A DNA stretch of 13,310 nt from Chloroflexota bacterium (GTDB lineage Bacteria > Chloroflexota > Dehalococcoidia > UBA2985), in the NCBI GenBank assembly GCA_016210515.1, contig JACQTZ010000008.1, positions 1 to 13,310 on the forward strand, given 5' to 3'. Positions 7,250-12,840 of the stretch are shown in pieces. The position numbers and the translations under genes are program-made. The notes below the pieces were generated by a model that was not told the DNA's origin, searched no databases, and saw only the letters and a list, made by a program, of their open reading frames with translations. Every line of letters starts with the position of its first letter. Positions within the stretch are counted from its first letter, which is position 1.

Positions 7250-7367
7250 CGCGGTCGTTTGAAAGGACGCTGTATGCAGCCGTGTCCAATCTCGTATGAT
7301 GCGATGTTAAGCAAATGAGGGTGACTCACGGCGTTGCCAAGGGATATCCCGTCTGGAGGCATGAATC

Positions 7368-8138
7368 GTGTCAAAACAGTTCCGCAAGTGGTTGCCGCTG
7401 GTAGGTTTATTGGTCATTGTAGCGGGGGGGGTTGTCGTGTGGAAACGGTATCTCAAGCGGGGGGCACTCTTGGGTTTGCTGGTGGTTGCATTGTGGGCTG
7501 CAGGAGGATGTGCCTCTGACGAAACTACGAAAAACGCTAACTATGTTCTGGGAGAGATGGAGAAGGCTTCAACTCCTGCGGGCCCCATTGAGCTTGAGGG
7601 CAAGACTCTGGTACATGCGGCAGACTTGCCGGACCTGGTCAGCAAGGTCAACTCCGTGAGCCAGGAGTCGGATAAAATTATCGTGGTAAGGAAGTACCTT
7701 ATATTCCAGGACCGGATCGACTGTATCCTGGACGGCGTGGAGGACGCGGCCTTAAACGACAAGACCATCAAATGCGAGGGAAAGGTCCTGGTGGAGAAGA
7801 AGGGTGAGCAGGGACTCCTGGGCGTCTCCGAAATGTTGGAAGCCGTTAACACCAGAGAGAACGAGCTAGCCAAGAGAGAGTACCTGACTGATTATCTAGA
7901 CCGTTGGGACGAGCTGCAACAGATAAAACACGTGGAGGAGAGCCTGGCACAGATGAAGCGAACCAATGCGATACCAGTATTTGGGCCGATGGTAAGAGCC
8001 ATCCATCGCTTCCCCATTATGTACGAAGGCGAAGAGCTGGTCCCCAAAAAGGATGTCTCCGATTTGCTAGACCAGTTTCGCGCACTCAACACCGATGAAG
8101 CCAGGAGAGCCCTGGTCGCGCAGTACCTGGAGAAGTAG
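7368..8138 (+). CDS. Hypothetical lipoprotein-like protein with three internal repeats, 256 aa
   Basis: Family not recognised. GGAGG lies eight bases before the GTG at 7368, a textbook site. The N-terminus has two hydrophobic segments (9-25 and 33-47), the second ending at AAGGC48, a loose lipobox. Starting instead at the in-frame GTG at 7437 would give MWKRYLKRGALLGLLVVALW and then AAGGC, a typical lipoprotein signal peptide. The G-run 7424-7431 lies just ahead of this second GTG. The rest is hydrophilic and predicted exported or outside-facing. Three imperfect repeats of about 40 residues begin at LEGKTLV (76), CEGKVLV (136) and YEGEELV (219), each going on to a helical stretch with DLV/LLG/DLL and ending in YL. 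A linker with IPVFGPMVRAIH (202-213) lies between repeats two and three. The gene is monocistronic and convergent with mutL. Role unknown; binding or scaffolding at the cell surface is only a guess. Confidence 0.75.
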   Translation: MSKQFRKWLPLVGLLVIVAGGVVVWKRYLKRGALLGLLVVALWAAGGCASDETTKNANYVLGEMEKASTPAGPIELEGKTLVHAADLPDLVSKVNSVSQESDKIIVVRKYLIFQDRIDCILDGVEDAALNDKTIKCEGKVLVEKKGEQGLLGVSEMLEAVNTRENELAKREYLTDYLDRWDELQQIKHVEESLAQMKRTNAIPVFGPMVRAIHRFPIMYEGEELVPKKDVSDLLDQFRALNTDEARRALVAQYLEK

Positions 8139-8403
8139 CGAGAAAGGGCAATAGTTTGCTACTCCCCCTTCGGCAGGCCTCGTAATCGGTCATGCTGGTT
8201 GTCACCCGCAGCACAAAGGACGATAATAGCGTGTCTCCCTAGCCCCTTCCCCCTCCAGGGGGAAGGTTGGGATGGGGGTGAGACCCCCATCCTTCGGCAG
8301 GCTCAGAACAGGCTCTCAATCCTCCCACGTTTGCGGGGGAGGAAGCTGGAGAAACCCTGTTTTCACGGCAATGACGGTCGCGACAAACTTCTGAGACACC
8401 ACC
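8139..8403. repeat. Cluster of palindromic interspersed repeats between convergent genes
   Basis: This spacer lies between the stop codons of two converging genes and holds no gene. It includes CCTTCCCCC-TCCA-GGGGGAAGG (8245-8266), a perfect 10-base hairpin GGATGGGGGT-GAG-ACCCCCATCC (8270-8292), CCTTCGGCAGGC twice (8167-8178 and 8291-8302, the second as CCTTCGGCAGGCTCAG), and, read on the minus strand, CCGTCATTGCCGTGAAAACA (about 8358-8377), similar to the widespread bacterial element CGTCATTCCCGCGAAAGC. They look like several short repeat units put side by side. The two strong hairpins may stop transcription from both sides. Confidence 0.65.
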
Positions 8404-10122
8404 TTAGCGCCTTCCGAACTCCCGTTGCAGATGCGCGGCGCTGAGGTGAACCATGGTAGGGCGGCCGTGAGGGCAGGTGTTCGGCTGATGGCTGGCCTCC
8501 AACTGGGCTAGAAGACTTTCCATCTCCTCCTGGGAAAGTGTCTTCCCTGCTCTCACTGCGGAGTGGCAGGCGATGGAGGTCGCCATCTTCTCCTCCCAGT
8601 CCCTGGCATCCTCTTTCTGACCCACCTCCTCCAGAATGGACAAAAAGGCCTCCCCTGGTTCGGCATCCTTGAGGGTGGCTGGAAGCGCCCGCAACAGATA
8701 AGAGTGCGGGCCAAAAGGCTCCAGGTCGAAGCCATACCCGGCCCACTCCTCGCGATGGGCCTCCAGGGACTCCTCCAGCGCGGCAGGAAGCTCAACCACC
8801 ACCGGCTCCAGAAGACCCTGCACCTGGGGAGCGCGGTCTCTGATCCCTGCCTGGACCTTTTCGTAGAGGACTCGCTCGTGGGCCGCATGCTGGTCTACCA
8901 GGTACATCCCTTCAGGCCCTTCGGCGACGATGTAGAGGCTCTGGACCTGGCCGAGAACCCTGAGCGATGGAACTATTGCCCTGGGGGTCTTGGAGACATC
9001 CTTGCTTTCAACCGGGGCGAAGAGAGAAACGGCTTGCTGGGATTGAAGGCCCTGGAGTGACCCTCTGTAGGCGGACGTCGTGGACGGGCGCGATGGGGTG
9101 AGGTTGGAGCGCACAGTGGGCACGGGGGCAAGGGCCACCAGGGCGCTTCTGACGGCACGTTGCAGGGCCGAAAAGACCTCCCGCTCCTGGCGGAAGCGCA
9201 CCTCCAGCTTGGCAGGATGGACGTTCACATCCACCTCCTGAGGAGAAAGGGCAAGGTGGATGACGGCCAGAGGGTGGCGGCCTTCCATGAGAAAACCCTG
9301 GTAGGCCTCCTCTAGGGCGAAGGTGAGGGTGCGGCTCTGAATCCAGCGACGGTTCACCAGGAGATGGATGTAGCTCCGACTGGCGCGACTGAGGTCGGGG
9401 GGGCTTATGAGGCCCTGGACGCCCGTGGAGTCCGCTCCATCGCCAGGGGATGTCACCTCCAGCAAGGCTCGGGCTGTCTTCGTCCCGTAGATGGCGGCGC
9501 AGGCGTCTCTGAGGTCGCCTCCACCAGATGAGGTGAAGGAGGCACGGCCATCCACGTCCAGGTGGAACCTGACTTCGGGGAAGGCGAGGGCAAACTGGTG
9601 CAGGAGGGTCTGCACCCGAGCGGCCTCGGCGGAGGGGGACTTGAGGAACTTGAGGCGGGCGGGCACATTCTGGAAGAGGTCGCGGACTAGGACGGAGGTA
9701 CCAGGAGGAGTGCCCTGGGGCGCAGTACGGAGGATTTCGCCCCTGGCTACATCTACCAGGGTTCCCGCGGGCTGACTAGCGGGACGGGTAACGAGGGAGA
9801 CGGTGGATACCGCGGCGATGCTGGGCAGGGCTTCGCCGCGGAAGCCCAGGGTGGTGATGGAGTCCAGGTCGCCTTCCAGGGAGAGCTTGCTGGTGGCGAA
9901 GCGGTGGAAGGCAAGCTCGGCCTCGTCGGCGGGGATGCCGCAGCCGTTGTCCACCACCCGAATCAGCTCCAGCCCGCCGCCCCTTATCTCCACGGAGATG
10001 GCGGTGGCCCCGGCATCCAGGGAGTTCTCCACCAGCTCTTTGACCACGGAGGCTGGCCTTTCGACGACCTCGCCTGCGGCGATCCTGGCGGCCATTTGGG
10101 GAGAGAGGACCCGAATCGGCAT
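8404..10122 (-). CDS. mutL: DNA mismatch repair protein MutL, endonuclease type
   Basis: Links mismatch recognition by MutS to strand incision and removal. The 572-aa protein has the GHKL ATPase with KELVENSLDAGA (28-39, catalytic Glu29), DNGCGIP (58-64) and GFRGEAL (93-99), the transducer domain with VNVHPAKLEVRF (299-310), a variable linker (about 335-385) and a C-terminal dimerisation domain. The C-terminal metal-site motifs are all present: DQHAAHERVLYE (410-421), ACHSAVRAGK (518-527) and CPHGRP (550-555). This is the nicking type found in bacteria without MutH, unlike E. coli MutL. No Shine-Dalgarno sequence precedes the ATG. It begins eight bases after the HAD-like gene, so translation is probably by re-initiation. 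mutS lies upstream in the same direction, but about 2.7 kb of accessory genes now separate the pair. Confidence 0.95.
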   Translation of the reverse strand: MPIRVLSPQMAARIAAGEVVERPASVVKELVENSLDAGATAISVEIRGGGLELIRVVDNGCGIPADEAELAFHRFATSKLSLEGDLDSITTLGFRGEALPSIAAVSTVSLVTRPASQPAGTLVDVARGEILRTAPQGTPPGTSVLVRDLFQNVPARLKFLKSPSAEAARVQTLLHQFALAFPEVRFHLDVDGRASFTSSGGGDLRDACAAIYGTKTARALLEVTSPGDGADSTGVQGLISPPDLSRASRSYIHLLVNRRWIQSRTLTFALEEAYQGFLMEGRHPLAVIHLALSPQEVDVNVHPAKLEVRFRQEREVFSALQRAVRSALVALAPVPTVRSNLTPSRPSTTSAYRGSLQGLQSQQAVSLFAPVESKDVSKTPRAIVPSLRVLGQVQSLYIVAEGPEGMYLVDQHAAHERVLYEKVQAGIRDRAPQVQGLLEPVVVELPAALEESLEAHREEWAGYGFDLEPFGPHSYLLRALPATLKDAEPGEAFLSILEEVGQKEDARDWEEKMATSIACHSAVRAGKTLSQEEMESLLAQLEASHQPNTCPHGRPTMVHLSAAHLQREFGRR

Positions 10123-10130
10123 TGCGGTGG

Positions 10131-10550
10131 CTACAAGGGGGCTGGGGAGCTATTGGAGGAGTGGCCGTCTTGAGCGATGAGAGCGGATATGATGGGATAG
10201 AGCCTCTCCATCTCCGTGTCGGAGCTCTTCTCATAGAGGTATGCCTTGACCCGGATGCCGCCCAGGACGCTCACGATGTCCGGGTAGTCGTCTATGACCA
10301 TGTCTGGGGCGACGGTGACGCCCAGGCTTTTCATGCGGCGCTGGTAGTCGAAGAGGGGCTTGAGGAAGCAGTCGGTGACGTAGGGCTCAAGGCGGTGTTT
10401 TCGCACGTCCCGCCAGCGAATGCCCATTCCGGACCACACGTAGATGGTGTGGCCGTCGTCCTTGAGGCGTTGGAAAAGCTCGCGTACGCCGGGCCGGAGG
10501 CTTCCGTTCATGGCGATGATGGTGTAGTCGCAGTCGAAGAAGATGTTCAT
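10131..10550 (-). CDS. Small HAD-superfamily hydrolase (probable phosphatase), 139 aa
   Basis: Haloacid dehalogenase-type fold, predicted to remove phosphate from a small molecule; substrate unknown. Motif I is FFDCDYT with the nucleophile Asp6 and Asp8; motif II is the Ser in YVWSGMG (Ser40); a Lys lies at 64 (or 74); motif IV is IDDYPD (Asp87, Asp88). Little cap is present. The start chosen is the ATG at 10550, because the family begins MNIFFDCD and because a TATAAT lies just upstream. A TTG at 10592 would add 14 residues without family character and coincides with the -35 box. The mRNA would be almost leaderless. It directly precedes mutL and is probably in one unit with it. Confidence 0.75.
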   Translation of the reverse strand: MNIFFDCDYTIIAMNGSLRPGVRELFQRLKDDGHTIYVWSGMGIRWRDVRKHRLEPYVTDCFLKPLFDYQRRMKSLGVTVAPDMVIDDYPDIVSVLGGIRVKAYLYEKSSDTEMERLYPIISALIAQDGHSSNSSPAPL

Positions 10551-10562
10551 GGGTTGGTGCTG

Positions 10563-10592
10563 ATTATAAGGGGCGCTGAGTGAGGGAGGCAA
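10563..10592 (-). promoter_or_regulatory. Promoter giving a near-leaderless HAD/mutL transcript
   Basis: On the minus strand TTGCCT (10587-10592), 18 bases, then a perfect TATAAT (10563-10568). The ATG at 10550 is 12 bases after the -10, so the mRNA would begin about four bases before it. This agrees with the lack of any ribosome binding site. Confidence 0.6.
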
Positions 10593-10629
10593 GGGTTAGT
10601 GGCTTGGACTTCCCGCGGCTAGTTGCCAT

Positions 10630-11097
10630 CTAAGCCAATCGCAGTCCAGGGAAATATGTTCGGTAGTACCCGCGATCTCTGGTCAGCAGCCGATCAGCAT
10701 AGACGGTAGCGTGGGCGCCGATGAGGAAATCCGCCACGACGTGCTGGCGTAACTGGAGGCATGTTCCACACGTGGCGCAGTGAACGTCCTGCGGAGTTCC
10801 ACAGGAAGAACAAACTAGGGAATCTGGCCGACGGCGCAGGTATTCCCGCCAAGCCCTGCCTGCCATGTAGAGGGCCTCAGCGCCCGAAGGCTGCAACCGA
10901 ATACTGGTATCATCCAAAAACCCGTCCAACTCCTCACGAGCGGGAAAACGGCCAGCTAGCTCCGCGTAGACAGGCTCAGAGATTACGATAGGGCCAGCGC
11001 GGAGAGATTCGGCGAGCGCAAGCTCTGAGGATTCCGCATGAGACTCGTCGGGGACAAGGACATCCAGAAGGATATTGGTGTCCACAGCGGTGATCAT
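10630..11097 (-). CDS. PIN-domain toxin (VapC-like ribonuclease) with cysteine-rich insert
   Basis: Predicted RNase toxin of a type II toxin-antitoxin module. PIN acidic residues are Asp6 (AVDTNILLD), Glu46 (PVYAEL), Asp123 (VVADFLIGAHA) and Asp141 (LTRDRGYY), all present, so it is likely active. The 155 aa exceed many VapC proteins because of a segment between the third and fourth helices with C96, C99, C107, C110 and C113 (CSSC...CATCGTC), which looks like a zinc-binding knuckle where other members have a short basic loop. Its ATG overlaps the antitoxin stop codon by four bases (ATGA), and there is no separate ribosome binding site, so translation is coupled. Confidence 0.85.
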   Translation of the reverse strand: MITAVDTNILLDVLVPDESHAESSELALAESLRAGPIVISEPVYAELAGRFPAREELDGFLDDTSIRLQPSGAEALYMAGRAWREYLRRRPDSLVCSSCGTPQDVHCATCGTCLQLRQHVVADFLIGAHATVYADRLLTRDRGYYRTYFPGLRLA

Positions 11098-11321
11098 TGC
11101 CCGCGCATCTCTCGCACGAGGTCGTCAGATCCCTGACCAGCCCACTCCTTCAAGTAGCCACGGTATTTCGTGAAGACTTCAGGGTCAGTGCGCTTCCTGA
11201 GGCGGTACACGCCATCTTCCTCGATGAACTCCAGTTCATCCCCTGGCCGGAGCCCCAGGCGCTCCCGTACCTCTTTGGGGACCGTCACCTGCCCTTTTGT
11301 GGTAATCCTCGTCTTGGCCAT
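11094..11321 (-). CDS. AbrB/MazE/SpoVT-type antitoxin
   Basis: Antitoxin and autoregulator paired with the PIN toxin. The swapped-hairpin DNA-binding domain is clear: MAKTRITTKGQVTVPKEVRE, then RLGLRPGDELEFIEEDGVYRLRK. The C-terminal 30 residues (EVFTKYRGYLKEWAGQGSDD and following) would bind the toxin. The start is set at the ATG 11321 because GGGAG lies five bases upstream and the family begins near here; the ATG four codons earlier (11333) has no such site. The protein is then 75 aa, the usual size. A promoter and a palindromic operator lie immediately upstream. Confidence 0.88.
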   Translation of the reverse strand: MAKTRITTKGQVTVPKEVRERLGLRPGDELEFIEEDGVYRLRKRTDPEVFTKYRGYLKEWAGQGSDDLVREMRGQ

Positions 11322-11334
11322 GCTCACTCCCATA

Positions 11335-11366
11335 GTAAGGAACTGATTCCTTACCAGATTGTAAGG
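11335..11366. promoter_or_regulatory. Operator of the AbrB/PIN module: three alternating half-sites
   Basis: GTAAGGAA (11335-11342), TTCCTTAC (11347-11354) and GTAAGG (11361-11366) form a perfect 8-base palindrome with a four-base centre and a second palindrome CCTTAC-N6-GTAAGG that shares the middle arm. They cover the -10 element and the start of transcription, where a bound antitoxin would block the polymerase. Confidence 0.7.
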
Positions 11367-11386
11367 GAAAAGCGCCCAGAGTGCAA
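11358..11386 (-). promoter_or_regulatory. Promoter of the AbrB/PIN operon
   Basis: On the minus strand TTGCAC (11381-11386), 17 bases, TACAAT (11358-11363). Transcription would begin near 11351, inside the palindromic operator, about 30 bases before the ATG. Confidence 0.65.
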
Positions 11387-11502
11387 CTGGTCTGGGTCTG
11401 GGCCATTACAAGGGGGAGGGAGAGAAGGGAGGCAAGGGATGGGAGACTCAGAACGATAGAAGCGGATACAAGATGGCAAATCCAAGTTGGCTACACTCAA
11501 AA

Positions 11503-12279
11503 TCAGAGTTTCTCTGCCCGATGCCTTAAAGTTTCAAGGTATTCTGTGGCTTGCTGCATCTCATTCATAAGAGGTTTTTGGAATTCCTCTGATACAAGCC
11601 TCGCCAAGAATGCAGCGATGCATATCGCGGCGGTAAGAATTTGCCAACTTGTGAATACAAAAAGAGACTCATCGTATCCGGGACCGATTCTAGGACTATT
11701 CTTGCCGAAGTCAAAAGCAAAGCGAAGCGCCCTTGGCCGAGGATGACTGATCGAGCTTAGGATATCATAAGCCTGCTCGGGATGACCCTTCGGAGCATGC
11801 CAGGTGTTCCGCAGGTTTTCTGGCAATCTGTTAGCCATATCCTGGAACGTCGGCATCCTTTTGGAGTCGTCAAACAAAGCCTCTACAGTGTCAGGATGTT
11901 CAAGACAGTCCTGACATACTAACCAATCCTCTTCGACACTCCGTACCAGAATAAGCGCTTGAGTGTAGTAGCCAACCTGGAGGAGGTGGAACGCCCACCG
12001 CAGTGAATTAAAGCTCCGCCCAACCAACAGCCACCACACCTGCTCATGCCGATTAGTTGTCGTTGGTGTGAATCCACCAGTCTCGCGAAAGCTATGTAAG
12101 AAAGCATTAAGTAACGCTTCTATCCTAGCAAGTGTCTTTGTTTCTTTGCGCTTGGTTTCTAGAGAGACCTTAGCCTCAATTTCATCAACGTTTTGCCGAG
12201 AGTTCATCCTTGTATCACTATAAATAGGTGTGTTGGCCCAACCGCACTTTATCGCTTGTGTGCGCTCATTGCTACTCAA
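11503..12279 (-). CDS. Hypothetical helical protein, 258 aa, AT-rich
   Basis: Not firmly recognised. The sequence is almost all helical, with a long charged N-terminal stretch (about 29-55), a central part RSFNSLRWAFHLLQVGYYTQALILVRSVEEDW (about 88-119), LSSISHPRPRALRF (about 174-187) and a hydrophobic helix FTSWQILTAAICIAAFLARL (about 208-227). The R-S-V-E-E/D plus a later S-x-x-x-H-P pattern recalls the DUF5677-like group of uncharacterised proteins, but this is weak. The TTG start at 12279 follows directly on the TAG that ends the displaced mutS copy, whose purine-rich end (GGGGAGGGGAGGGAG) serves as the ribosome binding site. A later ATG at 12207 with AAGG beside it is an alternative (234 aa). 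Base composition is visibly more AT-rich than its neighbours, suggesting acquisition. It may be a defence or stress gene by company, but that is a guess. Confidence 0.65.
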   Translation of the reverse strand: MSSNERTQAIKCGWANTPIYSDTRMNSRQNVDEIEAKVSLETKRKETKTLARIEALLNAFLHSFRETGGFTPTTTNRHEQVWWLLVGRSFNSLRWAFHLLQVGYYTQALILVRSVEEDWLVCQDCLEHPDTVEALFDDSKRMPTFQDMANRLPENLRNTWHAPKGHPEQAYDILSSISHPRPRALRFAFDFGKNSPRIGPGYDESLFVFTSWQILTAAICIAAFLARLVSEEFQKPLMNEMQQATEYLETLRHRAEKL

Positions 12280-12328
12280 CTACTCCCTCCCCTCCCCGGC
12301 CTCTTGCTGAAGCTGGTAGAGCTTGTTG
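12280..12328 (-). pseudogene. Displaced second copy of the mutS 3' end
   Basis: On the minus strand this reads NKLYQLQQEAGEGRE followed by TAG, the same 15 residues that end the real MutS (where one more Gly precedes TAA). Over 45 bases (12284-12328 against 12848-12892) only three differ, plus a fourth just outside at 12283, and all four are third codon positions that leave the amino acid unchanged. The similarity stops abruptly on the mutS-proximal side, after which comes CTGCC and the stop codon of the YgiT-type gene. It is a fossil gene end, not a functional gene. Confidence 0.85.
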
Positions 12329-12332
12329 GCAG

Positions 12333-12563
12333 TTATGACGCCGTCGCGAACTGGCGAACGTCCACCTGGACGCCTGCCTGTTCTGCCTCGTCCGCAGCAA
12401 TGCGGAGATACCTGGTGGTCTCCTCGTCCATGTACTCTTCACCGCAGTTGGCACAGATGAGGGCTGGTACACCCTTCACAACCAGGGTCATCTTATCCCT
12501 GGTCAGCAGGACATCCGTCTTTCCGGGGCGAGTCTCGCCGTGCCTACAGATGATACACTTCAT
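12333..12563 (-). CDS. YgiT-type zinc-finger antitoxin, 76 aa
   Basis: Predicted antitoxin of the DUF4258 toxin. Cysteines C3/C6 (MKCIICRHGETRPG) and C37/C40 (GVPALICANCGEEYMDEET) form the zinc finger as in the N-terminal domain of MqsA/YgiT. The helix-turn-helix domain found in MqsA is absent; only a short helix and AGVQVDVRQF follow, as is common in this shortened group. GAGGAGG lies five bases before the ATG at 12563, far better than the upstream start at 12596, and the ATG overlaps the toxin stop codon by four bases (ATGA). Without an HTH it may not regulate transcription by itself. Confidence 0.85.
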   Translation of the reverse strand: MKCIICRHGETRPGKTDVLLTRDKMTLVVKGVPALICANCGEEYMDEETTRYLRIAADEAEQAGVQVDVRQFATAS

Positions 12564-12835
12564 TGCAGCCTCCTCTTGCGGAAACCGGCTTCCCACTCCC
12601 GCTCATCTGGCTCATACACCGTAATGATGAAGGTGTCACTGCCTGTAGGGTCTTGAGCGGATACAACGTGGAGAGGCCGCTCTCCTATCCAAGCTAACAT
12701 AAGCCGAGCAGGGTAAGGAATTGCGTCCGGGTAGTCCTCAATAACTTCGCCCTCCGTCAAAGCCATTTTAACATCATCCTCATGGATGCGTCGCTCGACC
12801 ATTCGCTTGACCGCATGCACCCGAAAGATGAGCAT
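12560..12835 (-). CDS. DUF4258 toxin (RelE/MqsR-like), 91 aa
   Basis: Family members of this type are predicted BECR-fold RNases paired with YgiT-type antitoxins. The recognised pattern is present: FRVHAVKRMVERRIHEDDVK (N-terminal helix with H-A-x-x-R-M-x-E-R), EGEVIEDYPDAIPYPARLML, a W-I-G-ERPLHVVSA strand, and the end ITVYEPDEREWEAGFRKRR. The length is normal for the family. Toxin precedes antitoxin, as in mqsRA. The ATG lies only five bases after the mutS stop codon, and its ribosome binding sequence is the purine run inside the last mutS codons (GGGGAAGGGAGGGAAGGA). No promoter of its own was seen, so expression should depend on mutS transcription. Confidence 0.87.
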   Translation of the reverse strand: MLIFRVHAVKRMVERRIHEDDVKMALTEGEVIEDYPDAIPYPARLMLAWIGERPLHVVSAQDPTGSDTFIITVYEPDEREWEAGFRKRRLQ

Positions 12836-12840
12836 CTTTC

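Noticed and set aside
7008..7289. 93-codon minus-strand frame over the rplS start
   Set aside because: It overlaps rplS and its promoter in another frame and has no recognisable content.
7256..7360. Riboswitch, tRNA or small RNA in the lipoprotein leader
   Set aside because: The motifs of cyclic-di-GMP, fluoride and cobalamin riboswitches, the tRNA T-loop and the SRP RNA tip were looked for by eye and not found.
10584..11438. GGGAGGCAAGGG occurring near 10584 and near 11427 as possible borders of the PIN/AbrB module
   Set aside because: Only 12 purine-rich bases match and the flanks do not align, so chance is likely.
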